Below, one piece after another: positions 1 through 12,365 of a stretch of DNA of 64,000 nucleotides. The notes below the pieces were generated by a model. It was not told the origin of the DNA and did not search any database. It worked only from the letters and a program-made list of their open reading frames with translations. How positions within the stretch are numbered: position 1 is the stretch's first letter; every line of letters starts with the position of its first letter. Location of the stretch: the NCBI GenBank assembly GCA_024291935.2, contig CM044316.1, forward strand, positions 8,858,501 to 8,922,500, written 5' to 3'. The position numbers were made by a program, and so were the translations under genes. The stretch comes from Okapia johnstoni. Taxonomy: Eukaryota; Chordata; Mammalia; Artiodactyla; Giraffidae.

Positions 1-330
1 ATTTACCACTGAGCCACTTAGGAAGACCCATTGAGAATCTGCATTGGCAACACATTTCTGGGCCATGCAGATGCTGCTGGTCCAGAAAGCACACTTTTTA
101 AAAAAGTTTATTTATTTGACTGCCCTGGGTCTTAGCTGCAGCATGCAGGATCTTTTTACTAATAGCTGTGGCCTCTGAACTCTTAGTGGTGAATATGGAA
201 TCTAGTTCCCTGACCATGGATTGAACCTGGGACCCCTGCCTTGCAAGTGTGGACTTTTATCCCCTGGACCACCAGGGAAGTCTCCAGAAACCACACTTCA
301 GAGAACCACTGGACTGTGAGATTAGGACTA
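1..330. repeat. hAT-Charlie-type DNA element split by a minus-strand tRNA-derived SINE
   Basis: Positions 1-99 and 284-320 together resemble a MER20-like nonautonomous hAT element (GAGAATCTGCATT... GAGAACCACTGG). A CHR-type SINE in minus orientation lies at about 100-283 (ends in ACCACCAGGGAAGTC). The flanks CCAGAAAGCACACTT (81) and CCAGAAACCACACTT (284) are the target-site duplication. Confidence 0.65.
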
Positions 331-469
331 AGATTGTCTCCATGTTACAGATGAGGAAACAACAGTGACATAAGGTGTCCAAGGTTAGCTAGTAGGTGAA
401 AGTGGGGATTGAAGTTTAAACAGAGTCTCTGGCTCCAGAGCCCATGCTCTCCAAAAGGAAAAAAAAATT

Positions 470-700
470 TTTTTAAGTTTTCGTTGGATTATAGTTGATT
501 TACAATGTTGTGTTAGTTTCAGGTGTAAAGCAAAGTGAATCACATATATCCACTGCTTTTTTTGGATTCTTTCCTCATATAGGTCACTACAGAGCATTGA
601 GTAGAGTTCCCTGTGCTATACAGCAGATTCTTATTAGTTATCTCTTTTATTTAGGGTAGTGTGTTTATGTCAACCCCAACCTCCTAGTTTATCTCTCCCT
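470..700 (-). repeat. Artiodactyl L1 3'-region remnant
   Basis: It contains the ATAGTTGATTTACAATG... TGTGCTATACAGCAG signature common in artiodactyl L1 copies. The same segment recurs at 17750-17850 and 18120-18240. Confidence 0.5.
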
Positions 701-734
701 CCAGGGAAAATTTTTAAAGAATTTTAAAAAAATT

Positions 735-1045
735 ATGGGGACAGAGTTTCAGTTTCACAGGATGAAGAGTTCTGAAGATGGATGGTGGTGATGGTTACAC
801 AGCCATGTGAATGTACTTTAGTTCATTGAACTGGACACTTAAATGGTTACTATGATACATTTCATGTTATGTGTAGGTTATCATAATTTAAAAAGTAACT
901 TTTATATGTTTAACTAATATTGTATATAGGCTTCCCTGGTGGCTCAGATGGTAAAGAATCTGCCTGCAGTGCAGGAGACCCAGATGTGAACCATGGGTCA
1001 GGAAGATACCTGGAGAAGGGAAGGGCTACCCACTCCACTCAGATA
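735..1045 (+). repeat. L1 3' UTR remnant followed by a Bov-tA SINE
   Basis: 735-900 resembles an L1 3' end (GGTGGTGATGGTTACACAGC... CACTTAAATGG). From 930, GGCTTCCCTGGTGGCTCAGA begins a truncated Bov-tA SINE that ends in CCCACTCCA near 1040. Confidence 0.65.
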
Positions 1046-1204
1046 GGAACTGTCACATGTGGGGCAATGTTTAGCAGTGGGCTCTCCGAATACAAAGGAA
1101 GTTATTTACAAAATGGAAAGAGACACACAGATATAGAAGACAAATTTATGGTCATCAAAGGAGTAGGGGAGAGATAAATTAGGAGGTTGGGATTAATATA
1201 TGTA

Positions 1205-1839
1205 ACCCCGAATGCATGCGTGCTAAGTCACTTTAGTCATGTCTGACTCTTTGCGACCCCATGGACTGTGGCCCGCCAGGCTCCTCTGTCCATCGGATTC
1301 TCGAGGCAGGAATACTGGAGTAGGTTGCCATGCCCTCCTCCAAGGGAACATATATACACTGCTGCTAAATCTGCTAAATCGCTTCAGTCATGTCTGACTC
1401 TGTGCGACCCCATAGACGGCAGCCTGCCAGGCTTCCCCATCCGTGGGATTCTCCAGGCAAGAATACTGGAGTGGGTTGCCATTTCCTTCTCCGTATATAC
1501 ACTACTATACGTAAAATAGTTAACCAACAAGGGCCTACTATATATAGGGAACCATGCTCAATATTTTGTAATAACCTACAAGGGAAAAGAATCTGAAAAA
1601 GAATGTATATATATGGGCTTCCCTGGTGGTTTGGATGATAAAGAATCCGCTTCCAATGCCGGAGATCTGGGTTCGATCCCTGGGTCAGGAAGATTCCCTG
1701 GAGGAGGGCATGGCAACCCACTCCAGTGTTCTTGCCTGGAGAATCCCCATGGACAGAGGAGCCTGGCAGGCTACAGTCCAAAGGGTCCCAAAGGGTTGGA
1801 CACGACTGAGCGACTAAACACAGAACACATATGTGTATG

Positions 1840-1896
<57 letters not shown>

Positions 1897-1960
1897 GTAC
1901 ACCTGAAACTAACACAACATTGTACATCAACTATAGTTCAATTTTAAAAAATATGAAAAA
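1205..1960. repeat. L1 remnant carrying three Bov SINEs and a TG/TA microsatellite
   Basis: Minus-strand Bov-A type SINEs lie at about 1210-1340 and 1365-1495 and a plus-strand Bov-tA at about 1616-1825. A (TG)n(TA)n tract follows at 1847-1896. Between and after them is L1-type sequence (GTACACCTGAAACTAACACA... ATCAACTATAG). Confidence 0.7.
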
Positions 1961-2204
1961 ACAACAAGGAAAAAAAAAAAGGAAAAAACAACTCAAGGGA
2001 CTCTCCAGAAACAAAAAGGTCCTGATTTGTAGCAGTTACAGGTTTCTGGCCAGTTTCAAGCTACCAACATGATATTAGTGTGATATAGCCAATTTCCTAA
2101 AAAGTTATTAATTAGTTCTCACGAGTCAGTATAAGCCAGCTCTAGGACACCACCAAAATATGAAAAAAAATTGCAATTTGTGCGATTAAAAAAATAATAA
2201 TGAT

Positions 2205-2400
2205 TCAAAGACTTTCCTGGTGGTCCAGTGGCTAGGACTCTAGGCTCCAGAGACAGGGGGCCTGGGTTCAATCCCTGGTCACCAGGGAACTAGATCCCAC
2301 CTGTTGCAACTAAGAGGTCTCATGCTGAAACTGAAAGATTCCGCATGCTGTGACTAAGACCCTGCACAACCAAATAAGTGAATATATTAATAATGATTTT
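2205..2400 (+). repeat. tRNA-derived SINE (CHR-2-like)
   Basis: It begins GACTTTCCTGGTGGTCCAGTGG, has a TTCAATCC B-box-like motif and ends in CAACCAAATAAGTGAAT. Confidence 0.75.
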
Positions 2401-2544
2401 TTAACCCCCGTGTAATCATTACCCAGATCAGGGAGGACAGGGCCAGCACCACTGGTGTCCCCCGCCCCCACCCCCTCATCACAACTCCTTCTTCCACGCC
2501 CAGGTGGCCGTCTTCCTGACTTCAGCTGTCATCATTTCTCTGCG

Positions 2545-2930
2545 TTTCCTTTGTTTTGTTTTCACCTGGCTGCTGGCTTGTGGAATCTTCAGTCCCCAAC
2601 CAGGGACTGAACCCAGACCCTTGGCAGTGAGAGTGCTTACCACTGGCCTGCCGGGGAATTCCCTGTTTTTTATTAGTTTATTTTTTTATTTTATTTTTGG
2701 CTGTGCTGAGTCTTCGTTGCTGCTCTTGGGCTTTCTCTAGTTGCAGCGAGTGGGGGCTCCTCTCTAGTTGCGCTGCACGGCTTCTCATTGTGGTAGCTTT
2801 TCTTGTTGCCGAACAGGGGCTCAGTAGTTTCCCCTCAGCATGTAGAATCCTCCAGGACGAGGGGTCTAACCTGTGTCCCCTACATTGGCAGGAGGATTTT
2901 TAACTGCTGGACCACAGGGAAGTCCTGGTT
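2545..2930 (-). repeat. Two minus-strand tRNA-derived SINEs in tandem
   Basis: About 2545-2665 is a short CHR-2-like copy ending in GGGAATTCCC. About 2685-2930 is a longer CHR-1-like copy ending in GACCACAGGGAAGTCC. Confidence 0.7.
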
Positions 2931-3259
2931 TTCATTAGTTTTTACGCCAACAGGGCATCTCTGAAAAAGATAACTGGATCTCTGAATCATAACTGAATCT
3001 GTTTCTTTTTTTCCTTTTCTTTCCCCTCCATTCCAGCAAGTTGCACTCTATCAAAGTGTGACATGCATATAGAAAAGTGCCCAGACCATCAGTGGATATC
3101 GGAAGGATTTTCACAAACAGAACACACTTCTGCATCCATTACTCAGGTCGAGAAACAGAACATTCCCAGCCTTCACCCAGAGTGTGGGAGTTAAGCGCCA
3201 CTGTCTCGAGGAGGAGTATGGTAGAATTTGTGGACATATGTTAAACAGAGGATGAGATG

Positions 3260-3395
3260 GTTAGAGAGCATCACTGACTCAATGGACATGAATTTGAGCA
3301 AATTTCGGGAGATGACGAAGGACAGCAGAGCCTGGCATGCTGCAGTCCGTGGGGTCACAAGGAGTCGGACACGACTTAGTGACTGAACAACTACA
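3260..3395 (+). repeat. ART2A/BovB-type 3' fragment
   Basis: It carries GACATGAATTTGAGCAAATT, then GCAGTCCGTGGGGTCACAAG and CGGACACGACTTAGTGACTG, the characteristic ruminant repeat end. Confidence 0.7.
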
Positions 3396-4084
3396 ATGTC
3401 AGAACTATACTAGCCAATAAATACTTTGAGTGAGACACTTTGAGGTGATGCAAAGATCCTGTTTCCCATTCCACCCACTGAGTTCAGCCTTCTTTGGTGG
3501 ATTGTGTGTGCAGAAATTATTACTGTGCTATTTGTTTATTAGTAAGTTTCCATTTACCTCTCTCTTTCTGCATGTTATTATTTATTCTTTGGAATTCTTC
3601 TGTAAGGAAGAGCTGATTCATCTCCATTTACTTACTTGCTCCATCATTTATTTATACCAATATGGACTCACGAAGAGTTTTTTTGTTCTTTGGGTGAAAA
3701 TCAAATACTATTATTGTTTATTTCACCACCCAAATTGTTCCAGCTTTGGCCATGGGGAGCTCTTTCAGCTGGCCCCTGCTCTGAGCATTTTCTCTCAGGC
3801 ACTGCTCTTTTGACATGACTGCCTATTTCTTTTTGAGTACTTCCTTACTTTCTGGCATCACACGATGTTCCAGGCTCATCTTACATTTTCCCTGCCCCAG
3901 TCCTAGAATCAGTCATTTTCCCAAAGATTTGGGAATTCCTTTCCTGGGTTTCCTTTACTGGAGAGTAGCGGCACTGAGAAGCAAAGATCAGGATGTTGAG
4001 TCTGCTTGTTGCTATTGGGGCTAAAGGTTGATGTTGCTGCTTCTGGGGCCTCTCAGCTGATAGCATTACTTAAAAAAAAAAGAA

Positions 4085-4605
4085 ATATTGGACTTCCCAG
4101 GTGGTCTAGTGGTTAAGAATTTGCCTGCCAGTGCAGGGGCCGCAGATTTAATCCCTGGTCCTGGAAGATTGCACATGCCATGGGACAACTAAGCCCATGT
4201 GCCACAACTACTAAGCCTGTATTCTAGAGCCCGGGAGCTGTAACTACTGAAGCCCACATACCCTAGAGCCCACAATGAGAGAAGCCCACACACAGAAACC
4301 AGAAAGTAGCCCCCGCTCGCCACAACTGGACAAAGCCCACGCAGCAGTGAGGACCCAGCACAGCCAAAAATAAATAAGCATTGAGGTACAATTCCTATGA
4401 AATAAAATGGACCACCTTTCACAAAAAATATTTATTTGGCTGCACTGAGTCTTAGTTGGAGCATTCGAGATCTTTGATCTTTGTCTCAGCATCTGGGATC
4501 TTTAGTTGCCACACGTGGTGTCTAGTTCCCCGATCAGGGATTGAACCCAAGCCCCCTGCAGTGGGAACCTGGAGTCTTAGCCACTGGACCACCAGGGAAG
4601 CCCCC
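4085..4605. repeat. CHR-1-like SINE (+) and CHR-2-like SINE (-)
   Basis: 4090-4375 (+) runs from GACTTCCCAGGTGGTCTAGTG to CACAGCCAAAAATAAATAAG. 4420-4605 (-) ends in CCACTGGACCACCAGGGAAG. They face each other and could form an inverted pair. Confidence 0.75.
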
Positions 4606-4634
4606 ACATTGACCATTTCAATGTTACATGTACA

Positions 4635-5100
4635 CACATGTTCAGAGTCTCACTAGTCACAACAGCCAAAGAGTGAAAACCACCCAGATTCCCATCAAGA
4701 GATGAATGGATAAACAAAATATGGTCCATCCCAAACAAAGGAATATCACATAGTCATAAAAAGGAGTGAGCAATGACACACACTACGATGTGGATGAGCC
4801 TTGAGAACACAATGCTGAGTGAAAGAAGCCAGATATCAGAGGTCGTATCATGGATAATTCCATGTACAGGAAATGTCCAGAAGAGGCACACCCACAGAGG
4901 CAGAAGACAGACTGTGGTTGCCAAGGGTTGGGAGGAGGCAGGAATTGAGAGTGATTGTTACCAGGTATATCTTAGGGTGACGAAACCATTTTGGAACTAG
5001 ACAGAGGTGGTGGTTTCACAACATTATGATTCTCCTAAACACCACTGAATTGTTCCCTTTAACACCGTTAATTTTATATTATGGCAGTTTCACCTCAATT
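4635..5100 (+). repeat. Old L1 3'-end remnant
   Basis: It shows ATGAATGGATAAACAAAATATGG-like wording, ACACAATGCTGAGTGAAAGA and GTGGTTGCCAAGGGTTGGGA, the common 3' end of old mammalian L1. No open frame of note. Confidence 0.65.
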
Positions 5101-5149
5101 TATTTATTTTTAATTTCACCTCAATTTTAAAAAAATCATCCATAGGGGC

Positions 5150-5865
5150 TCTGGTGATGGGCAGAGCTGAGTTCGAATCCCATCTCTGCCTAGGTCCTGC
5201 TGTGTGACCTTTGACAATTCAACCTCTCTGGGCCTCAGTTTCCTCATTGGTAAAACGAGGAGGATTCAATGAGTGCGCCAAATTCTTGTAAAAGTCTGTG
5301 GCACGCAGTAAGTGCTGCTTAATTAAATGTTATTTCTACTTGACACATCCCCTTTGGATTCTAACTTTATTCCTTTGTCCTTTCTTCATGACAAACTCCT
5401 GGCCTCAGTTACCCCCAAAGCCAAGGGCAACACTCCAGAAGGCAGGAGTCAGAGCTGATTGTACTGCTTCCAAAGGCCTGATGGATAATCCTCTCCCCTC
5501 CTCTGCCTCTTCTTTTCCTGGCTACTCTCCAGGACCACACCCTTCTGCCCTTTTCTCCATATCCCTGATCTTGGCCCAGGGGTTACTGATGAACAAACAC
5601 ACCAGAAAATATTTGCTGCCTGACTGTTTGCCTTTAATGGACTGTCCCAAGACCAGAAGCCTCTTTCCGTGCCTCACACAGAATCAGAATTTTGAACCCA
5701 ACAGAGCTGGGTTCAAATCCCACTTCCCATGAGCAAGGTATGGCACCTCTCTGACTTCATTGGGAAGATGGAGATAATAAGCATATGTACTTTATGGAGC
5801 TGTTTGAGGACTTGGGTGAAATGATGTAAAATGCTTATCACCGGGCATAGCACCCAGTAAGGGAA
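5150..5865 (+). repeat. Two MIR copies flanking about 360 bp of unique sequence
   Basis: MIR-like cores lie at 5150-5330 (CTGTGTGACCTTTGACAATT, then CTCAGTTTCCTCATTGGTAA) and at 5690-5865. The sequence between holds no feature I recognise. Confidence 0.6.
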
Positions 5866-5959
5866 GCAGGTTGAATGCTGACCTGCAGAAAGATATATCC
5901 ACATCCTAACCCTTAGGATTTGTGAATGTGATTTTATTTGGGAAAAAAGGGGTCTTTTT

Positions 5960-6845
5960 AAAAGTATTATTTATTTGGCTGTACCAGGTTGCAGTATGTG
6001 CGTGCGTGCTAAGTCAGTCGTAGCATGCCAGGCTTCTCTGTCCATAGAATTCTCCAGGCAAGAACACTGGAATGGGTTGCCATACCCTCCTTCAGGGGAT
6101 CTTCCTGACCCAGGGATCAAACCCTCGCCTCTTTGTTGTTGTTCAATTGCTCAGTTGTGTCTAACTCTGTGACACCATGAATTGCAGCACACCAGGCTTC
6201 CTAGTCCTTCACTATCTCCCAGAATTTGCTCAAACTCCTGTCCATTGAGATGATGATGCCATCCAGCCAACTCATCCTTTGTTGCCCCTTCTCTTCTTGC
6301 CTTTGATTTTCCGAGCATCAGGGTCTTTTCCCGTGAGTCAGCTCCTTCCATTAGGTAGCCAAAGGATTGAAGCTTCAATTTCAGCATCAGTTCTTCCAGT
6401 GAATATTCAGGGCTGATTTCCTTTAGGATTGACTGGTTTGATCTCCTCTTCAACACCACAGTTTGAAAGCATCAATTCTTCGGCGCTCAGCCTTCTTTAT
6501 GGTCCAACTCTCACATCCATACATGACTACTTCTAATACCGTAGCTTTGACTACACCGAACTTTGTTGGCAAATGTTGTCTCTGCTTTTTAATATGCTGT
6601 CTAGGTTTGTCACAGTTTTATGTCTCCTGAATTGGCAGGTGGGTTCTTTACCACTATTGCCACCTGGGAAGCCCAGTTGCATTACACAAGACCTTCAATC
6701 TTCTTGCAGCACTCAGGATCTTTAGTTGCAGCATTTGAACTCTTAGCTGTGGCTTGTGGAATCTGGTTCCCTGATCAGGGATGGAACCCATGCTCCCTGC
6801 ATTGGGAGCTTGGAGTTTTAGCCACTGGAGAAGTCCCAAGAAAAA
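5960..6845 (-). repeat. Composite minus-strand SINE/ART2A block
   Basis: In order: a CHR fragment (5960-5995), a Bov-A unit (6000-6130), a long ART2A/BovB-type unit (6135-6600, with TTCGGCGCTCAGCCTTCTTT and CTTTTTAATATGCTGTCTAGG), a tRNA-like tail (6605-6680) and a CHR-2-like SINE (6690-6840). All are on the minus strand. Confidence 0.75.
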
Positions 6846-7064
6846 AAGGGTCTTTACAGATGTAAAGGATTTTGAAATGACATCATCCTGGATTATCTGG
6901 GTGGGCCCTAAATCTGATGCCAAGTGCTAAAGACACAGACAGAAGAGATTAGGCCAAGTGGAGCTAGAGGCAGAGATTGGAGTGATGTAGTCAAAAGAGG
7001 CCCAAGTCTCGCCAGGAGCCACAGAAGCTGGAAGAGACAAGGAAAGATCCTCCCTAGGCCCTTT

Positions 7065-8000
7065 GGGCTTCCCTGGTGCCTTATTGGTAAAGAACTCACC
7101 TGCCAGTGCAGGAAACCCAGGTTTGACCCCTGAGTCAGGAAGATCCCCTGGAGAAGGACATGGCAACCCACTCCAGTATTCTTGCCTGCGAAATCCCTGA
7201 AAGAGTCAGACACAACTCAGTGACTAAAATGACAAACAAAAGAGGCTTTGGAGGCAGCCACAGCTCTGCTGATTTTGGACTTCTGGCCTCCAGAGCTGTG
7301 AGGGAATAAATCTGCATTGCTGGAGGCATCCGATTATGATGCACAGTTACAGCAGCCATAGGAAATTATAGAAGAATTGCGAAAGGTAATCTGCTAGCAG
7401 TATCACTGTGGGCTTCCCCAGTGGCTCAACAGTAAAAGAATCTGCCTGCAGTGTGGGAGACCCAGGAGATGCGGGTTTGATCCCTGGGTTGGGAAGACCC
7501 CCTGGAGTAGGAAATGGCAACCCGCTCCAGGATTCTTGCCTGGGAAATCCCGAGGACAGAGGAGGCTGGTGGGCTATGGTGCATGGGGTTGCAAAAGAGT
7601 CGGACACGACTAAGAGGCTGAGCATGCACACACCAATATCATTATTGTTATCACCATCATCATTATCATGGTCAGCATAAAAATGCACTCAAATCTTCCC
7701 AATCCTGGGGCCTTCCCTAGTGGTCTGGTGGCTAAGACTCCACACTTCCAGTGCAGGGGTCAAGGCTTCAATCCCTGGTCAGAGTACTAAGATCTCACAT
7801 GCCATGAGGATGTGAAGTAAAAACTACATAGATAAAGTAAAACAGGGAGTTCCCTGGTGGCCCAGTGGATAACTTAACCTTCCAATGCAGTGCATCGCTG
7901 ATCAGGGAGATAGTGAAGGACAGAAGCCTGGCGTGCTGCTGTCCAGGGGGTCGCAAAGAGTCAGACACGACTGAGTCACTGAACAACAACAGGGAGCTAG
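7065..8000 (+). repeat. Four plus-strand Bov-tA/CHR SINEs
   Basis: Bov-tA copies lie at about 7068-7225 and 7408-7635. Shorter tRNA-derived units lie at about 7705-7830 and 7845-7995, the last fused to an ART2A-like end (CGCAAAGAGTCAGACACGAC). Same-orientation copies could recombine. Confidence 0.7.
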
Positions 8001-8449
8001 GATCCCACATATCTCGTGGCCAAAAAAAAATTTTTTTGAAGCGCTAGTTCATATGACATCTTGGAAAGCCTATGTATCTAAATAAATCCTACCTGCAATA
8101 AACTTATGCAAGATTGTCAAAAAAAAAAAAAAAGAAAGAAAACTATTGTAACAAATTCAATAAAGGCTTTTTAAAAATAAATAAAATCTTACCAATCCTA
8201 AATAGAACCTTTCTCCATATTTGTAAACTAATTTTATTTTTGAACAGTTAACACATTCTCATGCTTCAACAAACTGTGTAAGGTTATGTTGCAGGATCTT
8301 TCTCTCAAGTCTTAGTTACCCTCCCTTCCCCCAGACGTAACTCACTCCTCTTGATTTCCTGAGTATCTTTCCAGAATTTCTGGGCACATATAAAAAGAAA
8401 TCCAAATTCCAGTCCTTATCCTCCCACCCACTCACACACACCTGCTTTT

Positions 8450-9120
8450 ATTTACTTATTTGGTTGCTCCAGGACTTAGTAGAGGCACTCAGAATCTTTG
8501 ATCTTTGTTGCAAAGTGGGGTCTTTAGTTGCAGCAGGCATGTGGAATCTAGTTCCTTGACCAGGGATCGAACCCAGGCCCTTTGCATTGGGAACGCAGAG
8601 TCTTAGCCACAGGACCACGAGGGAAGTCCCTCCCACACACTTGCTTTTATGTTAAAGGTAGCATTAAAAAGTTTCTTTTTATTGTGGTCATATAACATAT
8701 ATATATATAAAACATAAAAATTTACCATTTTAGCCATTTTTAAGTGTACAGTTCAGCGACATTAAGCACACTTACATTGTCGTGTAACTATCACCATCAT
8801 CTAACTCCAGAACTTTTTCATTTTCCCCAACCAACACCCTGTACCCAATTAAACAACAATTCCCTGCCCTTCCGTTTCCCGGTTTCTAGTCATCACCATT
8901 CTGCTTTTTGTCTCTGTGAATTTACTTATTCTAGGTACTTTACATATTAAAGTAAACAGTATTTGCCCTTTTGTGTGTAACTTCCTGAATTTAGCATAAC
9001 AGTTCAAGGTTCCTGCATGTGGTAGAATGTGTCAGAATTTCAGCTGAAGGTAGCAGGTTTTACATATTCTTCGACACCTTCTTCCTCCCCCACCTCCCCA
9101 CACGCTTAACGACAAATGCT
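8450..9120. repeat. CHR-2-like SINE (-) and L1M 3' UTR remnant
   Basis: 8450-8632 is a minus-strand SINE ending CCACGAGGGAAGTCCC. 8650-9120 has the old L1 3' UTR wording (TTAAGTGTACAGTTCAGCGA, CAATTAAACAACAATTCCCTGC). Confidence 0.65.
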
Positions 9121-9807
9121 GGCCGTCTCTCCTTTCCAAAGCCGTCTCTATGCGCTCGTCATTTTCTGTAACCACAAAGTATTCTGCCGCTTAGATGCCC
9201 CATAGTTAATTTCACGGCTGGAGACAAACGTATTTTCATCTGTTTGTTCTTAGGTTAACACTGCAGTGAAGACTCTTATACAAACATCATTTCACACACG
9301 CGCGAGTGTAGCTGTAGATAAATTCCGCAAAGTGAGATTTCTGGCTCGAAGATTATGTGCATTTGTAATTTTCACAGATATTACCAAATTTCCCCCTGTG
9401 AGGGTTAATTAGGTTAACTCATACTCCCTCCAGCCACAGGTAACAGTCCTGTTTCCCTTCAGCTTTACCAAGAGAGTATCATCAAACCTTGGATGTTTGC
9501 CGATAGGACAAGCGAAGAATGTTATCTCAGAACAGAGAAAATTTGCATTTCCCTTACCACAAGTGAGGCAGAACATATATTTTCATAGTTCCATGTAGTT
9601 AAGAGCTATTTATAGTTTTCTTTTTCCATTCTGGTCACCTTCCTTGCCCATTATTCTTTGTTGATCTTTTCCTTCCTGATTTTTTTTTTTTAATTGTTGT
9701 TGCTGCTTTAAAAATGTTTTTCTAGCTGCTCCGCATGGCTTGCAGGATCTGAGTCCCTTCTCTGGGACTGAACCTGAGCCGTGACAGTGAAAGCTCAGAA
9801 TCCCAAC

Positions 9808-10581
9808 TGTCGAGGCAGTCCGAGCACTGGTTGGAAAAGAATTTCCAGACACAGAGCATTTCAGAAGGGAGGGAGCTTTTATTAAGAACAAAGAATGTTC
9901 CTATATGCGAGACAGAATAAGAGACACAGATGCACAGAACAGTCTTATGGACTCTGAGGGAGGTGAGGGTGGGACGTTCTGGGACAATAGCATTGAAACA
10001 TGTATATTATCATATGTGAAACGGAGCACCATTCCAGGTTCGATGCATGAGACAAATGCTCAGGGCTGGGGCAATGGGATGACCCAGAGGGATGGGATGG
10101 GGAGGGAGGTGGGAGGGGGGTTCAGGATGGGGAACACATGTAAACCCATGGCTGACTCATGTTAATGTATGGCAAAAACTACTACAGTATTGTAAAGTAA
10201 TTAGCCCCCAACTAAAATAAATAAATTTATTAAAAAAAAAAAAGAACAAAGAGCGGAGAAAATGTGGGCACTTCGAGCACAGGGGGCAGACCTCCTGACA
10301 GACCAGCGAGAGTTGACAACTTTCATGAATTAAAAGACTCAAGACAAAGAAAATTCCTGCTGGAAGGGTGGTGTTAGATGACTGGTCAGGGTGCTATAGG
10401 GTGTTAACTGCAGTGGGCATCTCTGCCTAACTGATATCAGCTTGTTAGTGATATCGGAGGGCTTTTGGCAATGGTTACAAAGGGGCTCAATCAGCTTCAA
10501 AGGTGACCTCTGTTCTGGGCTCCATTTCTATGGCCTTGGTGCAAGGCCTTGTACCTGTGGCCTTGGGGGCAGGACTCGACA
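9808..10581 (-). mobile_element. Solo LTR of an endogenous retrovirus, interrupted by an L1
   Basis: It opens with TGTCGAG and closes with CTCGACA, the TG...CA inverted ends of an LTR, flanked by CCAAC (9803-9807) and CTAAC (10582-10586) as a 5-bp target duplication with one change. A minus-strand AATAAA (TTTATT near 9878) suggests minus orientation. Without the L1 it is about 416 bp. No viral genes are present. The family is not certain (BTLTR-like). Confidence 0.6.
9895..10241 (+). mobile_element. 5'-truncated L1 (bovine L1 3' end) inserted in the LTR
   Basis: It carries GGGTTCAGGATGGGGAACAC, then ATGTATGGCAAAAACTACTA and a poly(A) tail, the bovine L1 3' UTR. The 11-bp duplication AAGAACAAAGA is at 9884-9894 and 10242-10252. 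It is the youngest of the three nested insertions. Confidence 0.75.
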
Positions 10582-10799
10582 CTAACCACTCGACCACCAG
10601 GGAACTTCCCTAGGAGCTCTTTATATACTAAGGAAGCTTACCATATGGTTATGAAATGTGTAGTAAATATTTTTTCCCAATTTGTCCTTCCTCTAAACTT
10701 TTAAATTACTGACCACTAACATTTATTGAGGATTTGCTGTAAGTCTGGTTTTGTCTTACATACTTTAAAGACTATTTCGCTTTTTTTGTTTTCCTTTTT

Positions 10800-10938
10800 A
10801 AAAAATATTTATCTGTTTGGCTGCATCAGGTCTTAGTCATGGCATGAGGGAGCTAGTTCCCTGACCAGAGTTTGAACCTGGGCCCCCTGCATTGGGAGTG
10901 TAAAGTCTTAGCCACTGGACCACCACGTGAGTCCTCTC
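10800..10938 (-). repeat. CHR-2-like SINE
   Basis: It begins AAAAATATTTATCTGTTTGGC and ends CTTAGCCACTGGACCACCAC. Confidence 0.7.
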
Positions 10939-11229
10939 ATCATCTCTTTTCAATTTTACTGCCACTGTCTTTCATCTCTAAATACTACAAAACAAAGCTC
11001 TGAAAAATAAGGATGTTTTCCTATATAAGGACATTTTCACACCTAACAAAATAGTCAATCATTCGTCAGTATCGTAAGTATCAACATTTCCCCAAGTCTC
11101 TGAAATGTCTTTTTAGAGTTACTTTAGAGCAATGATGGCCAATTGAACTTTCTCTGATAAGAATGTGTTTAACAATACAGTAGCCACTAGTTATTAATAC
11201 TTGTGGCTGCTGAGTGCTTTAAATGCGTC

Positions 11230-12365
11230 CAGTGAGACCTTCCCTGGTGGTCCAGTGGTTAAGAATCTGCCTTGCAAGGCAGGAGACACTGGTTCAACCC
11301 TCAGTCCGGGAAGATCCCACATGCTGCAGGCAACTAAGCCCCTGAGCCTATGTGTCGCAATTACTGAAGCCCACATGCCATAGAGCACACTCCACAACAA
11401 GAAAAGCTGCTGCAACAAGAAGCCCTCGCACAACCAGAGAGTAGCCCCTGCTCTCTGCAACTAGCGAACGGCCATGCACAGCAATGAAGACCCAGCACAG
11501 CCAAAAAAAAAAAGTGTCCAGTAAGACCGAGGAACAGAATTCTTCATTGTATTTTATTTCAGTTTCTTTAAGGTTTAACAGCTACTTGGAAAATTACAGG
11601 CCAATATCCCAGATGAAGTTAAATGTAAAATGTAAACAAAATATTAACAAATCAGGGAGTTTGTGGTTAAGACTCTGCATTTCCACTGCAGGCGGCTTGG
11701 GTTTGATCCCTGCCTGGGGAACTAAGATCCCACATGCACTGTGGCACAGTCAAAAAAAAATTAGCAAATCAAAGTCAACAATACGTTAAAAGGATCACAC
11801 ACCGTGATCAGGTGGGATTTAGCCTAAGGATGCAAGCAAGTTCAACATCTGCAAATTAATCAATGTGATATACCACATTAATAAAATGATGGACAAAAAT
11901 CATATCAGAAATCATATCAAAACAATCTTCCAGTCATGATGAAAAATCAAGAACCTTGAAACCCTGCCCTTGATGGTCTACAGAAAATGCTGACTTTGTT
12001 TTTGTAACCCCCCCAACCCCAAACCTTGCTAACTTTGACTAAAACACTGAAACCCGGAATAAAAGATCAATCAATGCAGAAAAAACTTCTGACAAATTTC
12101 AACATCCTTTCATGATGAAAAAAAACAACTCTCAACAAACTGCTACTTAGAGGAAATGCACTTAATGTAACAAAGGCCATATGTGACAAACCCACAGCTA
12201 ATATATTCAACACTGAAAACTTTTCCTCTAAGATTAGGAGCAAGACAAGGGGGCCCACTCTTACTGCTTTTATTCAATATAGCACTGAAAGCCCTAGCCA
12301 GAGCACTTAAGCAGGAAAAAAGAAATAAAAGGCATTCCCTCCCTGTAAAAATAGCCACACAGGAC
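11230..12365 (+). repeat. CHR-1 SINE and L1 ORF2 fragment with an internal SINE
   Basis: 11230-11510 is a CHR-1-like SINE. From about 11560 the reading ENYRPIS and later LGARQGGPLLLLLFNIALKA marks a decayed L1 ORF2 (reverse transcriptase) region. A short tRNA-derived SINE interrupts it at about 11650-11760. Frames are broken and it cannot be active. Confidence 0.7.

Larger units (their letters stand above)
9690..10612 (-). repeat. Minus-strand SINE interrupted by a solo LTR
   Basis: The SINE's two halves (about 9690-9807 and 10582-10612, ending ACCACCAGGGAA) are separated by the LTR at 9808-10581. Joined, its text would read ...CAGAATCC/CTAACCACTCGACC, the usual SINE wording. Confidence 0.6.
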
